NCBI GenBank assembly: GCA_022649165.1 | Contig: JALCNR010000007.1 | Coordinates: forward strand, 1 to 64,000 | Length of the DNA: 64,000 nt | Source: Actinomyces sp. | GTDB lineage: Bacteria > Actinomycetota > Actinomycetes > Actinomycetales > Actinomycetaceae | Direction of reading: 5' to 3' | Shown: piece by piece, positions 17,436-26,809 of the stretch | How positions within the stretch are numbered: the first letter of the stretch is position 1 | Layout: the number at the start of each line of letters is the position of its first letter | The notes under the pieces: model-generated | The model's database searches: none | Told to the model about the DNA's origin: nothing | What the model saw: only the letters and a program-made list of their open reading frames with translations | Translations under genes and position numbers: made by a program

Positions 17436-18455
17436 TCACAGCAGCTCGATGCGCCAGCCGTCCATCTTCTGAGGGCGGGCGAGGAGCATCTCGCCCATCT
17501 CCTGGATGGTGGCCCCCTCATGCACGACGCGCACGACGGCCTCGGTGATCGGCATGTCGACCTCGTGGGCGCGCGCCAGGTCGAGGACCGGCTTGGCCGA
17601 CCGCACCCCCTCGACCACGCCAGGGGACAGGGCGAGCGCCTCCTCCAGCGACGCGCCACGACCCATCCGCAGACCCAACGAATAATTCCTCGACAACTTC
17701 GACGAGCAGGTGGCGACCAGATCTCCCACGCCCGCGAGGCCGGAGAAGGTCCCCGGATCCGCCCCCAGCGTCGTGCCCAGCCGCGTGATCTCGGCCAGGC
17801 CCCGGGTGATGAGCGTCGCCCGCGTGTTCATGCCCAGCCCCATGCCCTCCGCGGCGCCGATCGCCACGGCGATGACGTTCTTCGTCGCCCCCGCGATCTC
17901 GCAGCCGAGGACGTCCTGGGACACATACGGGCGGAAATAGGGGTTGTGGCAGGCCAGCGCGATACTGGTGGCGACCTCCGTGTCCTGACAGGCGATCACC
18001 GTGGCCGTCGGGTTCTCCGCGGCGATCTCGCGGGAGAGGTTGGGCCCCGACAGGACGGCGATGCGCCCGGCAGGCAGCTCCGACGCTTCGCGCGCCACCT
18101 CGTGGACGGTCGTGAGGGATCCGGGCTCCAGCCCCTTCGCCAGCGTGAGCAGGACGGCGTCGTCCTCGAGCAGGGGCGCCGCTCGACCGACGGTCTCGCG
18201 CACCGCCGCCACCGGCACGACCACGGCGACCATCTGCGCCCCGTCCAACGCCACGCCGAGGTCCCCGGTGGCGCTGATCGACCCGGGGAGATCGATGCCC
18301 GGCAGGTACGTGGAGTTCTCATGCGAGTTGATGAAGTCGACGACCCCCGCGTTGCGTCCCCACATCGACACCGTCAGACCCGCGTCGGCGAGCACCTTCG
18401 CGAAGGTCGTGCCCCACGCACCGGTTCCCAGCACAGCGGCGTGTGTGATCTCCAT
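17436..18455 (-). CDS. gpsA: NAD(P)-dependent glycerol-3-phosphate dehydrogenase
   Basis: This 339-residue enzyme reduces dihydroxyacetone phosphate to sn-glycerol 3-phosphate for phospholipid synthesis. It shows the nucleotide-binding motif LGTGAWGTTFAKVLA (residues 9-23), SGPNLSREIA near 140, GATKNVIAVAIGAAEGMGLG with the catalytic lysine near 195, and GLAGVGDLVATCSS near 240. Length is normal for the family. It belongs with plsC and the DAG-kinase-family gene nearby as a lipid-precursor group, though a plus-strand lipoprotein gene interrupts the run. Confidence 0.97.
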   Translation of the reverse strand: MEITHAAVLGTGAWGTTFAKVLADAGLTVSMWGRNAGVVDFINSHENSTYLPGIDLPGSISATGDLGVALDGAQMVAVVVPVAAVRETVGRAAPLLEDDAVLLTLAKGLEPGSLTTVHEVAREASELPAGRIAVLSGPNLSREIAAENPTATVIACQDTEVATSIALACHNPYFRPYVSQDVLGCEIAGATKNVIAVAIGAAEGMGLGMNTRATLITRGLAEITRLGTTLGADPGTFSGLAGVGDLVATCSSKLSRNYSLGLRMGRGASLEEALALSPGVVEGVRSAKPVLDLARAHEVDMPITEAVVRVVHEGATIQEMGEMLLARPQKMDGWRIELL

Positions 18456-18579
18456 GCCCCGACTCTACGACGGGTGCGCGCCGGACGCGGCCCCTCTAGA
18501 CTGCGAGGACACCCATCACGTGCGCCGCGCGGCCGTTGCGCGACGCGCGGCCCGCCCACTGCCACATGCGGAGGTCCCG

Positions 18580-19263
18580 ATGCCGTATCGACGCACGTCC
18601 CACCACCGGACCGGCCGCCTCGCCGCAGCGCTCGCCCTCCTGATCGCGGCCCCGCTCGCCGCCTGCACGCCCTCCGACCAGGAGTCCTCGCCCCAGTCCG
18701 CCTCGCAGGCGCCCTCCGCCTCCGCGTCGCAGTCCGGCGGATCCCCTCAGGCCTCCGCCTCGTCCACGGCGGCGTCGCCCTCGCCGACGCAGGACGAAGC
18801 GGACGCGACCACCCCGATCCTGGGCGCCGACGCATGGACGACGGCCCCCTCGGACAAGGACGCCGCCCCGACGTCGGAGGGCCTGGTCTTCCATGATCTG
18901 AGGGCGGGCGATCACGAGGGCTTCTACCGCGTCGTCGTCGAGTTCTCTGGATCGGGGGATCCCGGCTGGTTCATATCCTGGGCCGAGCAGCCGGTCGAGC
19001 AGGGGCGCGGGCTGCCCCTGGACGTCGAGGGGGTCGCCTTCCTCAACCTCGCGATCACCGGCACCTCGATGCCCCTGGACGACGAGCAGACCTCGCAGTA
19101 CTACTCCGGCCCGTCGAATGTCGCGGTCGGCACGCTCGACGTCATCGAGGACGGCACCTTCGAGGACCAGACCCACATCGTCATCGTCATGGACGACGTC
19201 CGGGAGTTCCAGGTCGGCACGCTCACCGACCCCGTGCGCGTCGTCATCGACGTCAAGAAGTAG
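18580..19263 (+). CDS. Secreted lipoprotein, AMIN-like domain
   Basis: The 227-residue product has a signal peptide ending in the lipobox LAAC (Cys near residue 29), then a Ser/Ala/Gln-rich linker to about residue 75. The folded part (about 85-227) begins GLVFHDLRAGDHEGFYRVVVEFSG and ends DPVRVVIDVKK, the beta-sandwich pattern of AMIN-like domains that bind cell-wall polymers. It is the only rightward gene among leftward lipid and wall genes, divergent from gpsA. Its end overlaps the end of plsC by 11 bp. Role probably at the cell envelope; ligand unknown. Confidence 0.75.
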   Translation: MPYRRTSHHRTGRLAAALALLIAAPLAACTPSDQESSPQSASQAPSASASQSGGSPQASASSTAASPSPTQDEADATTPILGADAWTTAPSDKDAAPTSEGLVFHDLRAGDHEGFYRVVVEFSGSGDPGWFISWAEQPVEQGRGLPLDVEGVAFLNLAITGTSMPLDDEQTSQYYSGPSNVAVGTLDVIEDGTFEDQTHIVIVMDDVREFQVGTLTDPVRVVIDVKK

Positions 19264-20011
19264 CGCGCCCCCCGCGGTCCCGGTCCTTCTTCGCGGGCTT
19301 CGCCCCGCGCGAGGTCCTCGGGTCGAAGGGCGTCTCGGGCGCGGTGCCGCCGCGGAGCGCCTCGACCCCGGCGGTGATGGCGCGGAAGATCCGCCCCGTC
19401 GCCTCCTCGACGGCCCCATGGTCCTGCGATCCGCGCTCGGAGTAGAGATCGGACAGATCGACGGCGGGCAGGATGCGGACCCGCGAGGGCTGGTGGGACC
19501 TGAGGGAGACCCTCAGCGAATAACGCGGCATGACATCCTGCATGCCCCACTGCGCGACCGGAATGATCGGCGCGTGGGTGTCCAGCGCCAGCCTCGCGGC
19601 CCCGGTCTTCGCACGCATCGGCCAGTAGCCGGGCTCCGCCGTGAGCGTGCCCTCCGGGTACAGTCCGACGCACTGGCCATCGGCCAGCAGCTGCGCGGCG
19701 ATCTCCAGGGACGCACCGGGATGGGACCCGCGGTCGACGGGCACCAGGCCGATCGACGCGAACCACGCGCCCACGACAGGGATGTCAAGCATCTCCTTCT
19801 TCGCCATCATCCGCACCTGGTACCCGTGGGACACCATCGCATACCAGATCCCCACCGGGTCAAGGTTCGAAATGTGATTGGGCGCGAGGACGAAACCGCC
19901 CTCTGCGGGCAGGTTCTCCTCCCCCTCGACCTGGACGTCGACGAAGTGGGCGAAGATCGGGCCCAGGTAGCGGTACGTCCGATGAGAGGCGGGGGTGACG
20001 GCGTGGCTCAC
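19253..20011 (-). CDS. plsC: 1-acyl-sn-glycerol-3-phosphate acyltransferase family
   Basis: This 252-residue enzyme likely acylates lysophosphatidic acid in phospholipid synthesis. The acyltransferase motifs are present: NHISNLDP (NHx4D, near residue 47), a VDRG motif near 96, and YPEGT near 120. The C-terminal 25 residues are Lys/Arg-rich. I choose GTG 20011 (VSHAVTPASH) because this is where PlsC-like sequence begins; no ATG is available nearby. It follows the DAG-kinase-family gene by 71 bp. Confidence 0.9.
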   Translation of the reverse strand: MSHAVTPASHRTYRYLGPIFAHFVDVQVEGEENLPAEGGFVLAPNHISNLDPVGIWYAMVSHGYQVRMMAKKEMLDIPVVGAWFASIGLVPVDRGSHPGASLEIAAQLLADGQCVGLYPEGTLTAEPGYWPMRAKTGAARLALDTHAPIIPVAQWGMQDVMPRYSLRVSLRSHQPSRVRILPAVDLSDLYSERGSQDHGAVEEATGRIFRAITAGVEALRGGTAPETPFDPRTSRGAKPAKKDRDRGGRATS

Positions 20012-20082
20012 GGGGCCAGAGTCTAGCCTGCCCCGCCGGCCCGCCGGCCATCGGCAAGGGACCCGCGCGACAGCTCGGCGGC

Positions 20083-21048
20083 TCAGACGAGGACGCGGAC
20101 GACGCCCGGCGCCACGGACACGCGCAGCGGGAGGTGCCCGACGAGATCGCCGTCCGCCATGGCGGGCAGGCCCTCGGGCGCGAGGACCTCCACCTCCCGC
20201 ACGGAGGAGAGGTGGACCAGCGGGTGGTCGGCGTTGCGCTGGGCCACCACCTGGATGACCGCCGGCAGCACCGTGTGCAGCGGGACCTGGTCGACCCGGA
20301 ACAGCTCCAGGACGCCGTCGAACGGGTCGGAGGAGGGCACCACATGGACGCCGCCGCCGATGAAGCCCGAGTTCGACACCGAGAACACCCACCCCGGCAG
20401 GTCCAGCTCCGCCCCGTCGACCCGCGCCCGGAAGCCGGCGCCATGGAAGTGCGCCGGCGTGGTCAGTGCGCCCCAGGCGTAGGCCATCGGCCCGGACCGC
20501 AGCCAGGAGTCGTTCGCCAGCTTGTTCGCCCACGCGTCCAGCCCCAGGGACACGACGCCCAGGGCCAGCCTGCGCGCCCCCTGGGCATCCTCGACCCAGA
20601 TCCCGTCGAGGGACCGCACGCGCTCCCCCAGGTCCCGCGGGCCAGGCCCCGCCCATGGCCGTTCCGCCAAGCCCAGCGGCGCCAGGGAGACCGCCCGGGC
20701 CACGGGATCGGGCCCCGCCCCGATCGACCGGCACAGATCGTTGCCCCGCCCGCCGGGCAGGGGAACCAGGACCGCCTGGGAGCCCACCAGGCCCTGGGCG
20801 ACGGCGGCGATGAAGCCGTCGCCGCCCAGGGCAGCGACGCAGCGGGATCTGACCGCGGCCTCGGCTGCGACGGCGCCGGGATCGTCGTCGCTGGTGGTCA
20901 CCCTGACCTCCACGCGCCAACCGCCCTCTTGGAGGCGGCGCACGACGCTGGGCCCGACGCGCACGGCCCGGCCGCGCGCCGACATCGATGACACGAGCAC
21001 CGTCATCGGCCGGCGGCCGACGCGGGGCCCGCCCGCCTTGGGGCTCAC
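20083..21048 (-). CDS. Diacylglycerol-kinase-family lipid kinase
   Basis: This 321-residue protein has the DAGK catalytic-domain motifs: ALGGDGFIAAVAQGL near residue 72-86 and PLPGGRGNDL near 97-106, where the family usually has GTGND. The C-terminal half (beta-rich, GWVFSVSNSGFIGGG) fits the family. It phosphorylates a diacylglycerol or related lipid. The GTG start at 21048 overlaps the murA stop (GTGA), suggesting coupling; ATG 21006 is an alternative without a clear ribosome site. Members of this family also act on sphingoid or polyprenyl lipids, so the substrate is open. Confidence 0.83.
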   Translation of the reverse strand: MSPKAGGPRVGRRPMTVLVSSMSARGRAVRVGPSVVRRLQEGGWRVEVRVTTSDDDPGAVAAEAAVRSRCVAALGGDGFIAAVAQGLVGSQAVLVPLPGGRGNDLCRSIGAGPDPVARAVSLAPLGLAERPWAGPGPRDLGERVRSLDGIWVEDAQGARRLALGVVSLGLDAWANKLANDSWLRSGPMAYAWGALTTPAHFHGAGFRARVDGAELDLPGWVFSVSNSGFIGGGVHVVPSSDPFDGVLELFRVDQVPLHTVLPAVIQVVAQRNADHPLVHLSSVREVEVLAPEGLPAMADGDLVGHLPLRVSVAPGVVRVLV

Positions 21049-22373
21049 GCGGCGTCGACGTACTCGACGCGGGCGTCGAGCTGGTGGAGCTTCGTGAGGA
21101 AGTGCTCGTAGCCGCGTGAGATCACGTCGACGCCCGAGACCCGCGACGTGCCCTCCGCCGCGAGGGCCGCGATGAGGTGGGAGAAGCCCCCGCGCAGGTC
21201 AGGGACGGCGATGTCCGCGCCGTGCAGCGGCGTCGGCCCGGAGATGACGGCCGAATGGTAGAAGTTGCGCTGCCCGAACCGGCAGGGCGTCGACCCCAGG
21301 CACTCCTTGTACACCTGGATCGTGGCGCCCATCTGGCGCAGCGCGCCGGTGAACCCGAAGCGGTTCTCATAGACCGTCTCATGGACGATGGACAGGCCCT
21401 CCGCCTGCGTGAGCGCCACGACCATCGGCTGCTGCCAGTCCGTCATGAACCCGGGATGGACCCCCGTCTCCAGCGCGATCGAGCGCAGAGGCCCGCCCGG
21501 ATGGTAGAAGCGGATGCCCTCCTCGTCGATGTCGAAGGCGCCGCCCACCTTCCGGAAGGTGTTGAGGAAGGTGATCATGTCGGGCTGATGCGCCCCGCGC
21601 ACGTAGATGTCGCCGTGGGTGGCCAGCGCCGCCGCGCCCCACGAGGCCGCCTCGATGCGGTCGGGCAGCGCCGTGTGGCGGAACCCGGTGAGGTGGGAGA
21701 CGCCCTCGATGCGGATCGTGCGATCCGTGTCGACCGAGATGATCGCCCCCATCTTCTGCAAAACGTTGATGAGGTCCATGATCTCGGGCTCCGTGGCCGC
21801 GCCGTGCAGCGTCGTGATGCCCTCGGCGCGCACCGCCGTGAGCAGCGTCTGCTCCGTGGCGCCCACGGACGGGAACGGCAGGGTGACGACCGTGCCCTTG
21901 AGCCCGCCGGCCGGGCTGGAGATGTGGATGCCATCGGGGCGCTTGTCCACGACGGCGCCGAACTTGCGCAGCGTGTCCAGGTGGAAGTCGATGGGGCGCC
22001 CCCCGATGTTGCATCCTCCCAGTTCGGGGATGAAGGCCTCCCCCAGCTGGTGGAGGAGCGGCCCGCAGAACAGGATCGGGATGCGCGAGGAACCGCCCAG
22101 GGCGTCGATGTCGGCGCGCCGGGCGGCCTTGACGTTCCTCGGGTCCAGGGTCATGACCCCGCGGTCCTGGTCGAAGTCGACCTGGACGCCGTGCAGGCCG
22201 AGCAGGTCGGAGACCACGTCCACGTCGCGGATCAGGGGCACATTGCGCAGCTGCGAGGGGCCGTCGGCGAGGAGCGACGCCACCATCGCCTTGGGCACGA
22301 AGTTCTTCGCGCCGCGGACGGTGATCTCCCCGATCAGAGGGTGACCACCCTCGATGTGCATGATCGACTCCAT
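21045..22373 (-). CDS. murA: UDP-N-acetylglucosamine 1-carboxyvinyltransferase
   Basis: This 442-residue enzyme transfers enolpyruvate to UDP-GlcNAc, the first committed step of peptidoglycan synthesis. It shows RGAKNFVPKAMVAS near residue 20 and LGGCNIGGRPIDFH with the catalytic cysteine at Cys121, so it should be fosfomycin-sensitive in principle. The PEP-binding and C-terminal EPSP-synthase-like repeats follow. I start it at ATG 22373 (MESIMH), which follows CAGGAGC; a start at 22361 is possible. It lies 134 bp downstream of leuD. Confidence 0.95.
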   Translation of the reverse strand: MESIMHIEGGHPLIGEITVRGAKNFVPKAMVASLLADGPSQLRNVPLIRDVDVVSDLLGLHGVQVDFDQDRGVMTLDPRNVKAARRADIDALGGSSRIPILFCGPLLHQLGEAFIPELGGCNIGGRPIDFHLDTLRKFGAVVDKRPDGIHISSPAGGLKGTVVTLPFPSVGATEQTLLTAVRAEGITTLHGAATEPEIMDLINVLQKMGAIISVDTDRTIRIEGVSHLTGFRHTALPDRIEAASWGAAALATHGDIYVRGAHQPDMITFLNTFRKVGGAFDIDEEGIRFYHPGGPLRSIALETGVHPGFMTDWQQPMVVALTQAEGLSIVHETVYENRFGFTGALRQMGATIQVYKECLGSTPCRFGQRNFYHSAVISGPTPLHGADIAVPDLRGGFSHLIAALAAEGTSRVSGVDVISRGYEHFLTKLHQLDARVEYVDAA

Positions 22374-22507
22374 GGGCCAGCCGCTCCTGAGGTGTGGGGT
22401 GAACGTGGCACACACTCTAGTTCACGCCTATGGGCGTCGTCCTCGTCAACGTCGTCACGGGGCCGGGGCGCCCAGGGGGCCAGGGGAACGGGCGGGGTCC
22501 CGGGGCC

Positions 22508-23167
22508 TCACGGAAGGCGGGGCATGCCCAACGCCACAGGGCGGGCGGACTCGATCCGCTCCTTCGGGAGCGTGCGGGCGGGCAGGGTCGTGGGCTTGAA
22601 GGAGGGACGGCGCGCCTCGAAGTCGGTGATGGCCTGCTCGTCGCGCAGCGTGAGCCCGATGTCGTCCAGACCCTCCATGAGGCGCCAGCGGGTGTAGTCG
22701 TCGATCTGGAAGCGGCACATCACGGGGCCCGCCTGGACCGTGCGCTTCTCCAGGGAGACCGTCACCTCGGTGCCCGGCTCCGTCTCGAGGACCTTCCACA
22801 GGGACTCGCAGTCCTCCTGCGTGATGACGCCGGTGACGAGGCCCTGCTTCCCGGCGTTGCCGCGGAAGATGTCGGCGAACTTCGGAGCCAGGACCACGCG
22901 GAAACCGTAGTCCTTGAGAGCCCACACGGCGTGCTCGCGCGAGGAACCGGTCCCGAAGTCGGGGCCGGCGACCAGCACCGAACCGGAGGCGTAGGACTTC
23001 TGGTTGAGGACGAAGTCCGGGTCGGTGCGCCACGCGGCGAAGAGCGCGTCCTCGAAGCCCGTCCGGGTCACTCGCTTGAGGTAGACGGCCGGGATGATCT
23101 GGTCGGTGTCGACGTTCGACCGGCGCATCGGGACCCCGATGCCGGTGTGGGTGGTGAACTTCTCCAT
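22508..23167 (-). CDS. leuD: 3-isopropylmalate dehydratase small subunit
   Basis: This 219-residue subunit works with LeuC to isomerise 2-isopropylmalate in leucine synthesis. NVDTDQIIP (residues 18-26), [21 protein letters not shown] and [13 protein letters not shown] are diagnostic. It is slightly longer than usual because of a C-terminal tail of about 20 residues. The start ATG 23167 (MEKFTTHTG) follows GGAAGAGGAACTGAC. The gene begins 40 bp after leuC. Confidence 0.97.
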   Translation of the reverse strand: MEKFTTHTGIGVPMRRSNVDTDQIIPAVYLKRVTRTGFEDALFAAWRTDPDFVLNQKSYASGSVLVAGPDFGTGSSREHAVWALKDYGFRVVLAPKFADIFRGNAGKQGLVTGVITQEDCESLWKVLETEPGTEVTVSLEKRTVQAGPVMCRFQIDDYTRWRLMEGLDDIGLTLRDEQAITDFEARRPSFKPTTLPARTLPKERIESARPVALGMPRLP

Positions 23168-23207
23168 GTCTGTCAGTTCCTCTTCCTCGCTGGTTCCCGG
23201 GCCGGGC

Positions 23208-24608
23208 TCACAGATCCGCCGGACTGGACAGCGTGCCGCGCACGGCGGTCGCGGCGGCGACCAGGGGCGACACCAGGTGAGTGCGGCCCCCCTTGCCCTG
23301 TCGGCCCTCAAAGTTGCGATTGGAGGTCGAGGCCGCCCGCTCCCCCGGTGCGAGTTGGTCGGGGTTCATGCCCAGGCACATCGAGCACCCGGCGTTGCGC
23401 CATTCGGCGCCGAAGTCCGTGAAGACGCGGTCCAGGCCCTCGTCCTCGGCTTGGAGGCGCACCCGGGCGGAGCCGGGGACCACGAGCATCCGCACCCCCT
23501 CGGCCTTGGTGCGGCCGCGCAGCACCTTGGCGGCCGCGCGCAGGTCCTCGATGCGGCCGTTCGTGCAGGACCCCAGGAAGACGGTGTCGACCCGGATCTC
23601 CCTCATCGGGGTGCCCGGCTCCAGCCCCATGTACTCCAGGGCGCGCTCCGCGGATGCGCGCTTCGTGGCGTCCGTGAAGTCCGCGGGGTCCGGGACGGCG
23701 GCCGACAGAGGGACCCCCTGGCCCGGGTTGGTGCCCCATGTCACGTAGGGCTCGAGTTCGGAGGCGTCGATGACGACCTCCGCGTCGAAGACGGCGTCCT
23801 CCTCGGAGCGCAGCGTCCTCCAGTACGCGACGGCGCGGTCCCACTCCTCGCCCTCGGGCGCGTGCGGGCGGCCTTTGACGTAGTCGAAGGTCGTCTGGTC
23901 GGGTGCCACCATGCCGGCGCGCGCGCCCGCCTCGATCGACATGTTGCAGATCGTCATCCGGCCCTCCATCGAGAGCTCCCGGATGGCCTGCCCCCGGTAC
24001 TCGAGGACGTACCCCTGGCCGCCGCCGGTGCCGATGCGGGCGATGACGGCCAGGATGATGTCCTTCGCCGACGCGCCGGGCGGGAGGGAGCCGTTGACGG
24101 TGATGGCCATCGTCTTGAACGGCTGGAGCGGGAGGGTCTGGGTGGCCAGGACGTGCTCGACCTCCGAGGTCCCGATGCCGAACGCCAGGGCGCCGAAGGC
24201 GCCGTGGGTCGAGGTGTGGGAGTCCCCGCACACGATCGTCATGCCCGGCTGGGTGAGCCCGAGTTGCGGGCCGACGACGTGGACGATGCCCTGGTCGGCG
24301 TCGCCGAGGGAGTGCAGGCGGATGCCGAACTCCTGCGCGTTCGAGCGCAGGGTCTGGATCTGGTTGCGGGAGGTCTCGTCCGCGATCGGCAGGTCGATGT
24401 CGACCGTGGGGGTGTTGTGGTCCTCTGTGGCGATCGTGAGGTCGGGGCGGCGGACGCGGCGCCCGGCGACGCGGAGCCCCTCGAAGGCCTGCGGGCTGGT
24501 CACCTCGTGCACGAGGTGGAGGTCGATGTAGAGCAGGTCGGGGGCGCCGTCCCGTCCCTTCGTCACGATGTGGTCCGCCCAGACCTTCTCTGCCAATGTG
24601 CCGCTCAT
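23208..24608 (-). CDS. leuC: 3-isopropylmalate dehydratase large subunit
   Basis: This 466-residue aconitase-type subunit carries the [4Fe-4S] cluster; the ligands are the cysteine of FLGSCTNGR and the two of GCSMCLG near residues 405-408. [19 protein letters not shown] is the family's active-site stretch. I start it at ATG 24608 (MSGTLAEKV) behind GGGAGGACACGGCC. The gene is divergent from an IclR regulator with a palindrome between them, the arrangement of the NdgR/LtbR regulator that controls leuCD in actinobacteria. Confidence 0.97.
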   Translation of the reverse strand: MSGTLAEKVWADHIVTKGRDGAPDLLYIDLHLVHEVTSPQAFEGLRVAGRRVRRPDLTIATEDHNTPTVDIDLPIADETSRNQIQTLRSNAQEFGIRLHSLGDADQGIVHVVGPQLGLTQPGMTIVCGDSHTSTHGAFGALAFGIGTSEVEHVLATQTLPLQPFKTMAITVNGSLPPGASAKDIILAVIARIGTGGGQGYVLEYRGQAIRELSMEGRMTICNMSIEAGARAGMVAPDQTTFDYVKGRPHAPEGEEWDRAVAYWRTLRSEEDAVFDAEVVIDASELEPYVTWGTNPGQGVPLSAAVPDPADFTDATKRASAERALEYMGLEPGTPMREIRVDTVFLGSCTNGRIEDLRAAAKVLRGRTKAEGVRMLVVPGSARVRLQAEDEGLDRVFTDFGAEWRNAGCSMCLGMNPDQLAPGERAASTSNRNFEGRQGKGGRTHLVSPLVAAATAVRGTLSSPADL

Positions 24609-24695
24609 GGCCGTGTCCTCCCCCGCGGCGCGGATCCGCGTCGCTACATCATGCGTGCCTGACATCGTCGCCAGTTCCGTGATGCGGAGATTTGG

Positions 24696-24714
24696 CATCT
24701 CAGTGCGTGAGATG
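24696..24714. promoter_or_regulatory. Palindromic operator between leuC and the IclR gene
   Basis: CATCTCA-GTGCG-TGAGATG is a perfect 7-5-7 palindrome in the divergent gap, 14 bp before the regulator start codon and 88 bp before leuC. It is well placed to bind the IclR protein and act on both genes. Confidence 0.7.
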
Positions 24715-24727
24715 GCAGGATCAGGTC

Positions 24728-25468
24728 ATGGAGGACGCGACATCCAGCGGAGTGGGAGTCCTGGACAAGGCGGCGTTGGTCCTCGGTGCCCTTGAGGCGG
24801 GTCCCGCCACCCTTGCCCAGCTGGTTGCGGCGACGGGCCTGGCCCGTCCGACCGCTCATCGTCTGGCGGTGGCCCTTGAGTACCACCGCATGGTGGCCCG
24901 CGACATGCAGGGCCGGTTCGTCCTGGGCCCCCGGCTCCAGGAACTGGCCTCGGCGGCGGGCGAGGACCGTCTGCTGACCGCCTCGATGCCGGTTCTGGTC
25001 GCCCTGCGCGACCATACGAAGGAGTCGGCCCAGCTCTACCGCCGCCAGGGGGACTATCGCGTGTGCGTGGCCGCCGCCGAACGGCAGATGGGGCTGCGCG
25101 ACTCGATTCCTGTGGGCGTCACCCTGTCGATGAAAGCCGGGTCGGCCGCCCAGGTGCTGCTCGCGTGGGAGGAGCCCGACCGCATGCACCGCGGCCTGTA
25201 CAACGCCTCCTTCAACGCCACGATGCTGGCCCAGGTCCGCCACCGCGGATGGGCGCAGTCCGTGGGCGAGCGCGAACCCGGGGTCGCCTCGGTGTCGGCC
25301 CCCGTGCGCGGCCCGTCGGGGCGGGTGCTCGCCGCGATCTCGATCTCCGGCCCTATCGAGCGCATGGGACGCCAGCCCGGCCGCCAGCACGGGCCGTCCG
25401 TCGTCGCCGCCGCGAACCGTCTCTCCGACTACCTGCGGTCCGTGGAGGACATGGACGAGGGCGACTGA
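24728..25468 (+). CDS. IclR-family regulator, NdgR/LtbR-like
   Basis: The 246-residue protein has an N-terminal winged helix (residues 8-70, TLAQLVAATGLARPTAHRLAVAL as the helix-turn-helix) and a C-terminal effector domain with GDYRVCVAAAERQMGLRDSIPVG and GVASVSAPVRGPSGRVLAAISISGP, typical of IclR proteins. Divergence from leuCD matches the NdgR/LtbR group, which regulates leucine and other amino-acid genes and is thought to sense an amino acid. I start it at ATG 24728 after CAGGATCAGGTC. Confidence 0.9.
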   Translation: MEDATSSGVGVLDKAALVLGALEAGPATLAQLVAATGLARPTAHRLAVALEYHRMVARDMQGRFVLGPRLQELASAAGEDRLLTASMPVLVALRDHTKESAQLYRRQGDYRVCVAAAERQMGLRDSIPVGVTLSMKAGSAAQVLLAWEEPDRMHRGLYNASFNATMLAQVRHRGWAQSVGEREPGVASVSAPVRGPSGRVLAAISISGPIERMGRQPGRQHGPSVVAAANRLSDYLRSVEDMDEGD

Positions 25469-25524
25469 GGCGCCCAGCGGGTCAGCGGGCGGGCGCGGCC
25501 CGGCACGCCGTTAGGCTGTGGGGC

Positions 25525-26664
25525 ATGCGCCGCACGCTCCTCGTCACCAACGATTTCCCGCCCGTGGTCGGGGGCATCCAGTCCTATCTGGACGACTACA
25601 CGCGCCGACTGCCGCCCGGCGATCTGGTGGTCCTGGCCTCCACGCCGCCGGAGGGCGCGCAGGCGGCTCGCACCCATGATGCGGGCCTCCCCTTCCCCGT
25701 CCACCGCATGCCCACGCCGGTCCTGCTCCCGACGCCCGATGTGCGCGCGCGGATGGCGGGCCTGATCCGCGCCGAGCGCATCGAGACCGTCTGGTTCGGG
25801 GCCGCGGCGCCCCTGGGGCTGCTCGGCGGCGCGGCGCGGCGCGCGGGCGCGACCCGCGTCATCGCCACCACCCACGGCCACGAGGTCGGCTGGTCGATGC
25901 TTCCCGGCGCGCGCCAGGCCCTGCGGCGCATCTTCGCCGACGCCGATGTCGTCACCTACATCTCGCAGTACACCCTGGGCCGGCTCCGACCGTTCATGCC
26001 GGAGGGCACGCGGATCGTCCATCTGCCCTCCGGCATCGACGCGGACCGCTTCCGCCCGGATCCCGGGGCCCGCGCCGCGCTCCGGGGACGCTACGGCCTG
26101 GGCGAGGCCCCGGTCGTCGTCTGCGTCTCCCGCCTGGTGCGCCGCAAGGGCCAGGACACGCTGATCCGCGTGTGGCCCCGCGTCGTCGCGCAGATCCCCG
26201 GCGCGCGCCTCGTCATCGTCGGATGGGGGCCGTACGCCAGGGCCCTGGCCCGGATGAGGCGCGACTCCCCGGTGCGCGACCGCATCATCCTCACCGGCAG
26301 GGTCCCCTTCGAGGAGTTGCCCGCCCACGTCGCGATGGGCGACGTCTTCGCGATGCCGTGCCGGACGCGCGGCGGAGGCCTGGACGTCGAGGGGCTGGGC
26401 ATCGTCTTCCTCGAGGCCTCGGCCGCCGGCGTCCCGGTGGTCGCCGGGGACTCCGGCGGCGCCCCGGAGACCGTCCGGGAGGGCGTCACCGGCGTCGTCG
26501 TCCCGGGACGGGACGACGACGCCCTCGTCGACGCCCTCACCGGCCTGCTGGAGGATCCGCCCGCGCGGGCCCGGTTGGGAGCAGCCGGCCGGGAGTGGAT
26601 GCTGGCCGAGTGGACGTGGCCGCATCTGGTCGACCGTCTGGCGGGAGCCATCGACCAGAGGTGA
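25525..26664 (+). CDS. GT4 glycosyltransferase, PimB'-like mannosyltransferase
   Basis: This 379-residue enzyme has the GT-B fold. The N terminus LLVTNDFPPVVGGIQSYL binds the acceptor. The C-terminal donor site shows CVSRLVRRKGQDTLI near residue 200 and the EGLGIVFLEASAAGVPVVAGDSGGAPE motif near 293. This combination resembles PimB', which adds the second mannose to phosphatidylinositol mannosides from GDP-mannose in actinobacteria. Other GT4 mannosyltransferases share these motifs, so substrate is inferred. It is 56 bp after the IclR gene and starts at ATG 25525. Confidence 0.85.
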   Translation: MRRTLLVTNDFPPVVGGIQSYLDDYTRRLPPGDLVVLASTPPEGAQAARTHDAGLPFPVHRMPTPVLLPTPDVRARMAGLIRAERIETVWFGAAAPLGLLGGAARRAGATRVIATTHGHEVGWSMLPGARQALRRIFADADVVTYISQYTLGRLRPFMPEGTRIVHLPSGIDADRFRPDPGARAALRGRYGLGEAPVVVCVSRLVRRKGQDTLIRVWPRVVAQIPGARLVIVGWGPYARALARMRRDSPVRDRIILTGRVPFEELPAHVAMGDVFAMPCRTRGGGLDVEGLGIVFLEASAAGVPVVAGDSGGAPETVREGVTGVVVPGRDDDALVDALTGLLEDPPARARLGAAGREWMLAEWTWPHLVDRLAGAIDQR

Positions 26665-26809
26665 GCAGCCGGCCGGCGACGAGGACGGCCCTGCGTCCCA
26701 CCGCGCTGCGACCACGGTCCCACGCGGGCGCCAGGAGCGGGCGTACCCTCGATCGAGGACGGCCTGTCTGTCCGGACAGCCCGTGTCCGCGCAGATGGGA
26801 GCGAATTTC

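Noticed and set aside
13852-17472. Plus-strand open frame of 1206 codons from the recombinase through tRNA-His to ddl
   Set aside because: It crosses a tRNA gene and runs antisense to four well-supported minus-strand genes.
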